11,089 bases of DNA from Glomus cerebriforme. Lineage: Eukaryota > Glomeromycota > Glomeromycetes > Glomerales > Glomeraceae. The stretch spans positions 6,829 through 17,917 of the forward strand of contig QKYT01000937.1 of NCBI GenBank assembly GCA_003550305.1, given 5' to 3'. Shown here in pieces: positions 1 through 8,162 of this stretch; the first letter of the stretch is position 1, and each line of letters opens with the position of its first letter. The notes below the pieces were generated by a model, which did no database searches, was not told where the DNA came from, and saw only the letters and a list, made by a program, of their open reading frames with translations. Made by a program: the position numbers and the translations under genes.

Positions 1-601
1 CAAATTTCTGGTAAAATTGCGGGCAAATTTGCCCGCAATTGCTTACGGTTTAAGGGATAATCAAAAAGCAATCACTTAAATTAATCATTCTATAATTTTT
101 CATTAGAAAATAGAAAAAAAAACTGAAGTTTGCAAAAGAAAAAAATTGATATATTGGTACAGAAAGAAAAGCATAATATCCTAAAACTAAAGCTATTTAA
201 AAACATAGCTTATAGTATTTTGAAAAAATGATATTATAATAATTCTTAAAATAATTAAAATTCATATAAAAGAAATTTTAATAAATCAGTTTATTCATAT
301 TTATCCAAACTGTGAAAATTTTCTTGTTTCAGAATATTGGTTTTATAGTTTTTTAAAAGAAGTAAATATTCTTTATAGTGTAAAATGAAATTTTTTTTTT
401 TTGAAGACGCGCTGAATCATGAACTTTATTTAAGTAAATCAGTGCACATAAGCGGTAAACAAATAGTAATAAAAGGTGTAAAATGAAAATTAACTAAATG
501 TTTTCTATTTAACTTAATAATAAACTTTTAGAATTTTAGTTTATTATTAAAAAATGAAAACAATTTAAATATAAATTTTATGAAATTAAAAATATAAATA
601 A
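1..601. other. AT-rich stretch without a recognisable gene
   Basis: Apart from the GC-rich palindrome at 15-40 and a short less AT-rich patch near 405-465, this is A/T homopolymer-rich DNA. No reading frame of useful length and no recognisable transposase motif was found on either strand. Its right end could hold the lost DNA-binding N-terminus of the pogo-type transposase that begins near 602, but nothing there can be matched to it. Confidence 0.5.
15..40. repeat. 26-bp perfect GC-rich palindrome
   Basis: The half-site AATTGCGGGCAAA is followed immediately by its exact reverse complement, with no loop. Beyond it an imperfect inverted match continues (CTGGTAA on the left, GCTTACGG on the right). 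It stands out from very AT-rich flanks. It may be the centre or end of a foldback/MITE-type element whose other part lies outside the window. Confidence 0.8.
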
Positions 602-1230
602 GATACTAATTTATTTTAATATGTTTAGGAATTTAATTTTTGAAAAGTATAGTATAAAAACTATGCAAATAAGAATGACTTAAAATGAAAAAAATTACTT
701 TATTTATGTTCTTATTATTCTTGCAAATAGTACAAAATTACCACTAATTTTTATTTTTAGAGGTAAACAAATTTCAAAAATTTATCTTCTGGAATTATTG
801 TATTGATGTATCCAAAAGGATGGATAGATAAGTTCAAAATAAAAATATGGTTTAATAAAGTTTGAAAAAAAAAGTCAGATGAAACTAACATTAATAAAAG
901 AAAATCTTTTCTTATTATAAATAGTTTTGAAGATTATAAGACTGATATTGTTAAAAATATTATGCTTAATAAAAATATTAATTTGGCAATTATTTCTAGT
1001 AGACTTACTTCTATTGATTAACTATTTAATATTTGCCTTAATAAGCCATTTAAGAATAAACTTCATGAAAAATAAAATATTTGATAAAAATTTAAAAAAA
1101 CCTAAATATGATATTATTGATTTGGATAGAAATTTTTAAAAAAATGATTTTAAAATCATTTAAAAAGTGTGATATTAGTAATGCAATGAAAATAATTTAT
1201 TTGGAAAAATAAAAAAAAAAAGAATATAAA
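602..1230 (+). pseudogene. Decayed pogo/Fot1/Tigger-type DDE transposase
   Basis: This would have cut and pasted its own TA-flanked element in the nucleus. Three frame segments join with one-base shifts. In 687-782 the segment LANSTKLPLIFIFRGKQISK matches the start of the DDE fold of this family. In 785-1070, SSGIIV, GWIDK.KIKIWFNKV, RKSFLIINSFE, NLAII and ICLNKPFKNKL follow in family order. In about 1140-1215, KSFKKCDISNAM matches the conserved end. The second catalytic Asp is Asn (AAT at 920-922) and the third is Asn (AAT at 1028-1030). The two are separated by 35 residues, the DD35D spacing of Fot1-like fungal elements. A GAT at 602-604 may be the first Asp, less surely. In-frame stops occur at 681, 836 and 1019, with several more after 1050. 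The N-terminal CENP-B helix-turn-helix is not found. A 70-codon open frame at 927-1139 is mostly a shadow of this gene. Confidence 0.85.
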
Positions 1231-1845
1231 TGAAGATGAAAAAAAAATTATAGATAGAAATAGTAATTCAGCTAATAAATAAAAAATTAGAATAAAGATT
1301 GTTTTTTAGAGTAAAATATAAAAATTATAATAAAAAATTTTTAAATTTAAGGTAGTGCTTATTTTTGTTTTTCAAGATTTTTTTTTAAAAATCTAGATAA
1401 TGTTTAAAATCAGAAAAATATAGTAATTTTAGTTTTAGAATCTTAAGTAATATTATATATTATACAATTTTAAAAAAAAACCAATTTTATTTTTCTTAAA
1501 AATTGAAATTTTAGATTTATATATAAAATTTTTTAAAAAAAAATTTTATTGCAGATTATTTAATTTTAATCATAATGATGTATTGTTATAGTAATAAATT
1601 ATAAACTTCTTATAATAATTTTTATTTTAAAATTTTACTTACCATATTTAAGATAATAAATTCTTTGAACTTTTTTTTATATAATTACTTTTTATTATAC
1701 TATATAGTATATCATATTTTATGTATAAATATATTTTTTTTAATTACAAATATATTTTTTAAAAAAATACTTATATTTACAAAATAAAATATATTTATTT
1801 CATCTATAAATATAAGTTGTTTAAACTTATAATTATATCTAATTT

Positions 1846-2085
1846 TTATAATAAATATACTTTAAAGAAGTTTATTAGTTCAGAGTATAATGAAGGATTA
1901 TATAGTTCTATGTATATTGACTCAAGATATCTGCCACTCAATTTTTGAGTCAATAGATTATTAGTTTCTATTATACAATAATCTTAATAAAGTAAGCATC
2001 CATGTTGTTGGTTTCATCATGTATTTAATAATCAAACCTTTCTTACTTCAAACTCAATAATAGTTTACCGTTTCCTAGTTTTATT
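1846..2085 (-). other. Possible gene remnant, unidentified
   Basis: This stretch has normal base complexity within AT-rich surroundings. On the minus strand one frame is open for about 45 codons (1983 down to the stop at 1846-1848), including LSGRYLESIYIELYNPSLYS. Upstream in the same frame it continues with several stops (FEVRKV, NQQHGCLLY). The family is not recognised. It could be a decayed fragment of a host or element protein, or chance. The hairpin at 1915-1955 lies inside it. Confidence 0.25.
1915..1955. repeat. 11-bp inverted repeat with a TGACTCA core
   Basis: TATTGACTCAA at 1915-1925 is matched by its exact reverse complement at 1945-1955, with a 19-base loop. Each arm contains the TGA(C/G)TCA sequence bound by Gcn4/AP-1-type bZIP factors, but with no gene nearby a regulatory role is unsupported. 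It may equally be part of a small mobile element or chance. Confidence 0.45.
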
Positions 2086-2652
2086 TATAAACTGCATAAT
2101 ATAATTGAAATAAAAATAACAATTTATTTTTTTTTACTAATTTTACAATAAAACAAAAATTATTAAAGAATAAGAATGGTTTACCTATTTATAGCTTAAG
2201 TTTTTCAACCAATTTGTTTAAATATAATATTATTACAATTTATAATTTATTAATTTATATCAATATCAAATATCTGATATTATTAAATATTTAGTTTAAA
2301 AATTTACTAATAGATTTTATTTAAATATAAAAAATTAACTACCAATTTTATTTAGTTAAATCTGATAATAGATATGTATTATAAATAAATAATTTTATTA
2401 TTAAATTTATATATTCTCATTTTATTAAATAATAAGAAAAACTAATATAAAATATAATAAAATAGCAAATTTATAATATCCTTATACTATAAAAGTAAAA
2501 AAATACTACATATTATTTATATAAATAGGATTATAAGAATAAATCTATGTAATATAATGCAGATAGTTTATAACCAAAACTTAGAAATTTTTAAATAAAA
2601 TTTAATCTAGTAATTTAATTTTGTTTAAATTAAAAATATATATTTTATATGT

Positions 2653-2776
2653 AAAAAAAAAATCATTTTATTAAATAAAAAAAAAATCATTTTAAATAAA
2701 AAAAAAATCATTTTATTAAATAAAAAAAAAATCATTTTAAATAAAAAAAAAATCATTTTATTAAATAAAAAAAAAA
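2653..2776 (+). repeat. Higher-order tandem repeat, 45-bp unit (24 + 21)
   Basis: Two related monomers alternate. The 24-base form is ten A then TCATTTTATTAAAT. The 21-base form is ten A then TCATTTTAAAT. The order is 24 (2653), 21 (2677), 24 (2698), 21 (2722), 24 (2743), then a final A10 at 2767-2776. Every A-tract is exactly ten bases and the copies are identical, so the array expanded recently by copying the 45-base dimer. Confidence 0.95.
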
Positions 2777-3255
2777 TTTCAATTTAATCAAAATTTAGAA
2801 ATTTACAGATCTTATGATAATGCTATTATTAATATATTAAAATGTTTTATTTAAAAATAAAAGTAAAATAACAGAAAAAAAAGCTATTTTTATTTTATTA
2901 TAAATAATATTTAATATATAATAATGTAATTTATATTTTTTAACTGCATATTTTGCTAATTTACCAGTAATATATTTTTATAAATATCCATATATTTTTA
3001 AAACTTTTATGTATATTTTCTAATTGTAATTAATGAAACTAAATCTAATACTTTTGGAACTATTTTTTGTAAACTTAATCAAGTATAATTGTAATTATTT
3101 TTTGTATATCTTTTTACTATTTTTAATACATTTCAATAAGCTGCCCGTTTATTTGCAACAGATTTTAAATTTTATTTATAATTTTTAATTCTAGCCAGAA
3201 TTATATGTATGCATATCAATTTTCTTTTTTTAGAATTTTATGTAATTTTGTACTA
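2777..3255. other. AT-rich stretch without a recognisable gene
   Basis: No coding similarity or clear repeat was seen. The right part (about 3120-3255) is slightly more complex and may be the 3' untranslated end and terminal repeat of the adjacent Tc1-type element. I could not identify a terminal inverted repeat. Confidence 0.4.
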
Positions 3256-4056
3256 CTATTTGATCCAATTTTTATAAAAAATAAAATTGACTTTTTTGGA
3301 CTTTATATAATGTAATGTGATTAGGTTATACAACTTTAAAGCATTTATTTATATAGTTAATCTAAATATTACAAATATTTTTAATTTACGTTTCTTTAAT
3401 ATTGACTATAAATTTTTGATTGAATTGAAATCTGAACTATTTAAAGATTAGTTTAACAGTCTTAGATAATAATTCAAAAGAAGTTTTTTAGTTTTTCTTA
3501 TTATATACTTCAGATCATTATCTTACTGGAATATTCAGCTTCTTTCTATGATAGTATTTGCATTTTTAAATAGATTTTTAATTAATATTTTACAGTAAAA
3601 ATTACCATCTATTATACCTGTAAAAAAAAACCAATTGGATTTTTTGCCAAAAATGTACCTCCATATATGAACTTTATATGAATGTTTTACTATAGGCTTA
3701 TGTAAAGGTTATGTATCAGCTTTATGAAAAACTTTCTAAATATTTGTAACATAGTTTTATCAGAAAAAATGACCTTATTCTAATTTTGTCTTCTGTATTT
3801 CATAGTAAATTTCACTTTACACTACTTATAATTATTAGTAAGTAAAGATACTGATTTTAGGATTGTACAAAAATATTAAAGATTATTAAGCTCATTAAGT
3901 ATAGTTCAGTCAGTTATATTAAGTTTAATATACTGTAATTATTATTCAAAATATTGGCAAGTTCAACATATATGTAAAATCTGTTTACTGAAATAAGATG
4001 ACCAAGAAATAATATTTTTAGGAGAAAGTTTTTTTGGCCTTTCAGAATGAGATAAA
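3256..4056 (-). pseudogene. Decayed Tc1/mariner transposase (DD34E)
   Basis: On the minus strand the conserved order of a Tc1 transposase is readable. RPKKLSPKNI (about 4040) is the linker after the first DNA-binding helices. KVIFSDKTMLQ follows, with the first catalytic Asp kept at 3759-3761. Then come KVHIWRYIFGK, FFFTGIIDGNFY and IFQ*DNDLKYI, with the second Asp kept at 3520-3522, and DFNSIKNL*SILKKR. In the last motif the catalytic Glu is Lys (AAA at 3415-3417). Asp to Lys spans 34 intervening residues without an indel, exactly the Tc1 DD34E spacing. Stops replace Trp in SW.FQQ (TGA, 3535-3537) and NLW (TAG, 3406-3408), and Gln in FQQD (TAA, 3523-3525). A one-base frameshift lies between the first and second Asp. 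Dead; terminal repeats not found. Confidence 0.9.
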
Positions 4057-5145
4057 AAACTCAAAGTAACTCCATTTTTAAGTTTTTTAATATAATTATA
4101 GTATATAGTAGAATATGAAATGAAAGTTAATTAGTACAAAGATTTGGTATCATGAATACCATTATTTTATAAAGTGCTTATAATTGTATGATATTATTTA
4201 AGTATAACTTTCTAAAATAAAAAAATAAACATAAAAATATAAAAAATAACTTCATTTTATCTATTTTTAAGTTTAAGAAACTATTCCAAAAAAAAATAAA
4301 GAAATATTAGAAATTAACAATATTTATGGTATAAGAAAATATAAATTTCAAATTTGCTATATTCTTTTTATTTTCAGATTTCCTTTTATAACTCTCCAAT
4401 AAAAGATCATATAACTCAATAAATTTAATTAGCAATTAATCAGTAATTCTTGCATACTGCTGCTTTTTTTTGATATCTTTCTTTATTTTTAATGTGGCAT
4501 GTATTAAAGTTTAATAAGATTTTCTATTAATAATAAATAAGTTTAATAGAAAGGTTTTCTTGCAATCTTTGCAGCATTAATATTTATTACTAATATTATC
4601 ATTAGTTTTTAAATACATATTTTCTATTAATAAATAAAAAAATTTATTATTACTATAAAAAATTATTTAGGAAATAAGTACTATAAATTAAAATAAGATT
4701 ATAATTTCTATTTAAAATACAGTTATAATATAATAATAAACTTTATTTTAAAATATGAAAAAAAAATAATTTTACTGTAATATATTTTTTTTTATTTTTG
4801 AATCATATTTTCTTATATATAAATTTTTTATAATTGCTATTTATTAATAAGTATTTTCTCTTTTTGATTGCAAAAAAAAAGGTTAGAAAAAGATAAAAAA
4901 ATTTTTTTTTTAATGAGATATAATATAAATGTACATGTTATAAAAATAAATAATAATTATAACTTGACAAATCTTGTTCAATAAATAAAAGAAACTACAC
5001 CATAAAATAAATGTATATGCATACATTTGAAATGTGTAATAGGTAAATATTAAATGATCAGACTAATCATCTTAATTGTAATTATTAATAAAAATTAATA
5101 ACATGTTTTTTTTTAAAAAAAAACTTTCTTTTCTTTATTTTTTAG
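4057..5145. other. AT-rich stretch, little content
   Basis: Mostly A/T runs. Positions 4307-4502 on the minus strand hold a frame of about 65 codons with one internal stop. Its protein is rich in Lys, Leu, Ile and Glu (QQYARITD, FIELYDLLLESYKRKS) and helix-prone. It is not recognised and may be chance or an element remnant. The 5' end and any first exon or terminal repeat of the MULE that starts to show at 5146 should lie in the right part, but nothing definite is seen. Confidence 0.35.
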
Positions 5146-5300
5146 GTACAGCCTTTTGGATTTTGAAATGGATGAAATGGAGGTATTGCTTTTATTTTTT
5201 TATATTTTATTTTAGAAATATTGCTAATATTACAAGATTCAAAAGAAAAAGCTAATTTTATTATAAAAGAAATATCTGATATAGATAAATATACATAGAT
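5146..5300 (+). pseudogene. MULE transposase pseudogene, N-terminal exons
   Basis: This holds two short exons of the Mutator-like transposase that continues downstream. The first (5146-5182) follows a TTTTTTAG acceptor, reads YSLLDFEMDEME and ends at a GT donor (GAG|GTATTG). The second (about 5216-5300) follows TTTTAG, reads ILLILQDSKEKANFIIKEIS and then DIDKYT, and meets a TAG at 5296 where Trp is likely. It ends at ATAAGT, which looks like a GTAAGT donor with G changed to A. One base seems to be missing at the junction of the two exons. The match to AM-fungal MULE N-termini is from memory of the family and is less certain than that of the later domains. Confidence 0.6.
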
Positions 5301-5389
5301 ATAAGTTAATTTTTATTTTAAATATAGAAACTTTTTAGTTTATTATATAATTAATTAATTTATTTATTTATTATTATTATTTTTAATAG

Positions 5390-5845
5390 GACAAGTTAAA
5401 CAAGAAAGCAAAAAAGCATTCTGATTTTCAAAAGTATTATGATAGATAACTTATGAGCTGTTACACTTGTAATGATTATGTTAAAATTATTATTTATAAA
5501 AATCTTATATTATCTAATATAGAAATAAACTATCTTTTGCATTTAATGAGACCAGATATTTCAATTCCATCTGAAATTAAGCAGTTTATTTTGGATAATA
5601 TTGATTTATTATCATGTGAAATATATAAATGACTTGTTAAATATAATTTAGATATTAATATATACCAAAAATAGATTCATTTTTAGTGAACTGAAGTTGG
5701 TAAAAATAGGTATAAATGAGATAAAAATTTCTTTATTTCTGCAAAAAAATAGCTTGAAAAAAAATTATATAATATAATATTTCAAAAGAAAAATCCAAAA
5801 GCTCTTGATTTTTTTAACTAACTTTTGGAATATATTCAATTTAAA
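5390..5845 (+). pseudogene. MULE transposase pseudogene, zinc-finger exon
   Basis: This is an exon of 152 codons between an AATAG acceptor and an AAA|GTAAGT donor. Its frame has no indel but eight stops (5447, 5630, 5672, 5684, 5687, 5717, 5750, 5819). It begins KKHSDFQKYYDR and holds a FAR1/WRKY-GCM1-like finger: Cys at 5459 and 5468, Tyr (TAT) at 5531 where His is expected, and His at 5540. It continues ISIPSEIKQFILDNIDLL, then IHF** followed by TEVGKNRYK, then ISAKK*LEKK. The stops fall where Gln (CAA/CAG), Arg (CGA) or Trp (TGG) is expected, each one or two transitions away. The exon is the N-terminal DNA-binding part of a Mutator-like transposase. No purifying selection is visible. Confidence 0.85.
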
Positions 5846-5983
5846 GTAAGTAAAATTGGATTAATATAACTTATAAGTATATTTTAAACTATAAATTTTA
5901 TTTGGATTTATGCATTTATATAATATATATTATATAATATAATTCTTATTTACTGATATTTTCTTTTTAAATTTAAATAATAC

Positions 5984-6123
5984 AAATAATTTGAAATTGA
6001 ATTATATGTAATTCATGCAAAAGTTGATAGTATGAATTTTTTATTATCATACTTATTTTTAAAAAATAATGGTAATTATGAAAATAGAATACAAATAGGC
6101 ATAATTATAGATTTTTTATTATA
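5984..6123 (+). pseudogene. MULE transposase pseudogene, start of DDE core
   Basis: This follows an intron of about 135 bases. It reads TNNLK, then after a one-base deletion near 5998 continues in frame as ELYVIHAKVDSMNFLLSYLF, LKNNGNYENRIQIG and IIIDFL. That is the opening strand region of the MULE catalytic core. The first catalytic Asp, expected just before TNN, cannot be made out. The frame is cut at 6122-6123 by a MITE. Dropping the MITE and one TA copy joins it in frame to 6311. Confidence 0.85.
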
Positions 6124-6310
6124 CAGTCATTCCCCTTTATAGACATCTCCTATTTAGTCACATTCTCCTTATAAGCACATTTATACTTGGTCCAAGTTAC
6201 TAATAATATTATTAAAAAAATCTTCTCTATAATCACATCATATAGGTTTTTTATAATCACACCTTTTTTTTCAGTTCTGGGAGGTGTGATTATATAGGAG
6301 GACAATTGTA
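6122..6310. mobile_element. 185-bp MITE with TA target duplication, pogo/Tigger-like ends
   Basis: A TA dinucleotide (6122-6123 and 6309-6310) flanks a 185-base insert. Its ends are inverted and imperfect: left CAGTCATTCCCCTTTATAGA, right (reverse complement) CAATTGTCCTCCTATATAAT. Roughly 16 of the first 22 bases match, and most differences are transitions. The subterminal motif TATAATCACA recurs in both orientations. It has no coding capacity, so it would have depended on a Tc1/mariner/pogo-superfamily transposase. The insert sits inside the MULE transposase frame. Removing it with one TA restores that frame exactly, an independent proof of the borders. Confidence 0.9.
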
Positions 6311-6939
6311 ATTAAAAATGCTTGGATTTGAACCTGAGTTTTTTATAATTAATAAAGACTTTGCTTAAATATCTGCTATATATTTTGTACGAAAGAACAT
6401 TAAGGTACAGCTATATCTTTAATATATAAAAAAAATAGTAGAAACAAGATTGTTAAGTAATAAAATTCTCAACAAGTTAATTATAATAGTATTACAACAC
6501 AGCAGCAATTTTTTTTATTGATCTGATATTTTATCCAAGTTTAACTAAAGAAAAAATAGTAAAGGAAATAAGACCATTCATTAATATGAAAAATGATAAA
6601 TAATCATCAACTTATTCTAACAATTAATAGTCAATATTTTTTTCAACTAAGATTTGAATAATAGCAGTACAAGAAATTTATAATTTCTGTTAACAAAATT
6701 CTTTACCATAGTTTTGGATTTATCTATGAAATAAATAGTACAATACAGACCATTAGTTTCTATAATTTCAAGCAAGATATAGTCATAAACTTACTGTTTT
6801 TAAAAAAAATATATTTGTAAAATTACACTGAAAGAATTTGAAGCAGAATTTTTTATATAAGTTTTTTTATTTATGTTTAAATTTAGTTGTATTTGTTATT
6901 ATGAAATAAGTAATTTTACATAATAAAAAAAGGGTAAAT
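6311..6939 (+). pseudogene. MULE transposase pseudogene, catalytic core
   Basis: This continues the core after the MITE: LKMLGFEPEFFIINKDFA*I. The Asp of the usual TDKD motif is Asn (AAT, 6351-6353). Next comes KVQLYL*YIKK, where the family has a CxWH-type motif, so Cys, Trp and His are all lost by transitions. Two small frameshifts follow near 6462-6516. From 6517 one frame runs 141 codons to 6939: IDLIFYPSLTKEKIVKEIRP, VQEIYNFC*QNSLP, FWIYL*NK*YNTDH, NIFVKLH*KNLKQNFLYKFF and LNLVVFVIMK. It has about twelve stops, most at expected Trp or Gln. The Lys in VKLH (6820-6822) replaces a conserved Glu that may be the third catalytic residue. The frame is broken after 6939 by a 633-base insertion. 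Confidence 0.88.
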
Positions 6940-6940
6940 C

Positions 6941-7050
6941 TAGATCTAACATGAGAGTGAGACATTTATACATCACCAGAAATTTTCTTAATTCGGCAAT
7001 TCTGGCCAAAATTAAGAAAATTTTCTTTTTTGAAAATCTCATGTAATCTA
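6941..7050. repeat. Inverted-repeat unit with nested hairpin
   Basis: The outer arm TAGATCTAACATGAGA (6941-6956) matches the reverse complement of 7037-7050 with small gaps. Inside, AAATTTTCTTAATT (6980-6993) is the exact reverse complement of 7010-7023. The loop contains GGC...GCC and the phrase TTCTGGCCAAAA, which recurs at 7261 and, in a related form, at 7380. Confidence 0.75.
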
Positions 7051-7072
7051 AATTTTGATTTTAAAGAGAAAC

Positions 7073-7567
7073 AAAATTACCTTTTTTGGGATGTCTAAAG
7101 CGAAGCAGAATCACGTGATCATTATGAATATCTGTCACCCATGTATTACACCTTCATTTTCCATTTTTCCTAAGTATTTTAAGAACAAAATTTTTTCGAT
7201 AAGTGAAATCCTATTTATCACCTATTATTTGTCATATGCATAATTTTTTAATGCCATAATTCTGGCCAAAAATTTTACAAAAATCACATAATTTTGCTCT
7301 ATTTTAGACGTATCCCTTTTTTGATTTGTGTAATATTACCTAATGTCCAAAAATAGAAATTCTGGTTAGAATTAAAGTTTTTGGCCAAAATTAAGGAATA
7401 TGATAATTAATATATGACAAATAGAATTTCACATAAAAAAATTCTGTCTCTAAAATAAATAGTAAAAATGAAAGTCAGAAGGTGTAATATGAGAGGATAA
7501 TAAATAGGAGGCAATGAATAATGATGTCGCATCTCTGCGAAATATACATTTGCCTATAAAAGAAAAT
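7073..7567. repeat. Foldback element, long imperfect inverted repeat
   Basis: The left arm (about 7073-7275) and right arm (about 7375-7567) are imperfect reverse complements. Landmarks are ATTACACCTTC (7134-7144) with GAAGGTGTAAT (7479-7489), CATTTTT/AAAAATG, GTGAAATCCTATTT (7203-7216) with AAATAGAATTTCAC (7419-7432), TTTGTCATAT with ATATGACAAA, and TCTGGCCAAAAA with TTTTTGGCCA. A spacer of about 100 bases separates the arms. Such structures are typical of foldback or MITE-type elements. Confidence 0.7.
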
Positions 7568-7569
7568 TT

Positions 7570-8162
7570 AATCAAATTTTTGTAATAAAGAGAGAAAAAG
7601 CTAATTGGAAAAAAGTTTTTAAAAAAGAATGAAAAGAACTTTCAATACAGAGTTTTAATTGTAATACATATTTAACTAATACAAATAATTAGATTTGTAG
7701 TTGTCTGACCTTTTTTACTACCTATTTTTTTATTTATAAACATCTTGTATAATAAAAGGAGTAATAAATGCTTTATTTTTTGATGAAGTTCATTATTACT
7801 ATTAGTATTCTTTTGTTGATATTATATCATCTTAAACTATTAATTTCAGATAACTTACTTTACATAATTTATAAACAATACTAACTTTTAAAGATATTAA
7901 AGATAAGAATTTGCAAGTTGATAAGAAAATATATAAAAAACTTATCAATACAATAGAATAAATACTTAAAATTCTAGAAGGTAATTAATAATGAGTTTAA
8001 TTTATTTTTATATTTTTATTTACATCACATTGGATAAAGAATATTGAAAAAAATTTTAAGCCAATTAAAGAAATGCTATCTGAAATTATATTGTACAAAT
8101 AAAAGAAAACAATTTTGCATACATTTAAAAATTATTCATGTAATATAATATTTTTTAATTAA
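7570..8162 (+). pseudogene. MULE transposase pseudogene, SWIM finger and C-terminus
   Basis: This resumes in frame as NQIFVIKREKANWKKVFKKE, followed by *KELS and N*ICSCLTFFTTYFFIYKHLV. That is a SWIM-type zinc finger (CxC...CxH), with Cys at 7696 and 7702, Tyr (TAT, 7735-7737) in place of the third Cys, and His at 7741. Stops at 7630 and 7690 sit where Trp is expected. After a one-base deletion near 7755 it reads KGVINALFFDEV. Further on come TFKDIKDKNLQVDKKIYKKL (from 7884), a GGTAATT donor at 7980, and a last exon HWIKNIEKNFKPIKEMLSEI (from 8028), then TILHTFKNYS. It ends at TAA 8160-8162. This order matches the C-terminal half of AM-fungal MULE transposases. The stop codon lies inside the LINE target duplication. 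Confidence 0.88.

Larger units (their letters stand above)
1231..2652. other. AT-rich stretch, mostly featureless
   Basis: Long A and T runs dominate. The only parts of normal complexity are about 1860-2080, which holds a hairpin and a short unidentified frame, and small patches near 1360-1440. No recognisable gene was found on either strand. Confidence 0.5.
6941..7573. mobile_element. 633-bp palindromic/foldback insertion in the MULE
   Basis: The MULE frame stops at AAT (6937-6939) and resumes at AAT CAA (7570). The bases AATC occur on both sides (6937-6940, 7570-7573), which suggests a short target duplication. The insert is visibly richer in G+C than its surroundings and consists of two inverted-repeat structures (6941-7050 and about 7073-7567). 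A 62-codon open frame at 7055-7243 lies in the left foldback arm. It resembles no family I know and is probably fortuitous. No transposase is present. Whether this is one element or two adjacent insertions is open. Confidence 0.65.

Noticed and set aside
927..1139. 70-codon open frame on the plus strand
   Set aside because: It is mostly out of frame with the readable DDE transposase over 785-1070; only its last part may coincide with the shifted transposase frame. Its Leu/Ile-rich protein is what AT-rich DNA gives by chance.
1915..1955. Functional Gcn4/AP-1 regulatory site
   Set aside because: The motif is short, there is no gene beside it, and the inverted arrangement is explained by the hairpin itself.
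2653..2776. CRISPR-like array
   Set aside because: There are no unique spacers; both alternating units are the same A-rich monomer with a 3-base length difference, and the context is eukaryotic.
5390..5845. Reassigned genetic code (TAA/TAG = Gln, TGA = Trp), as in some ciliates
   Set aside because: Read this way the exon is continuous, but TAG also stands at expected Trp and TGA at expected Arg. Frameshifts occur elsewhere in the same gene, and the LINE uses TGG for most Trp. GC-to-AT decay explains all of it.
7055..7243. 62-codon open frame on the plus strand
   Set aside because: It lies in one arm of an inverted repeat, has no known motif, and nothing suggests expression.
5390..8162. Classical Neurospora-type RIP as a firm conclusion
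   Set aside because: Several inferred changes (TGG to TGA, CCA to TCA) are not in CpA context and CpA sites remain unmutated beside them. Without intact relatives the context cannot be measured.
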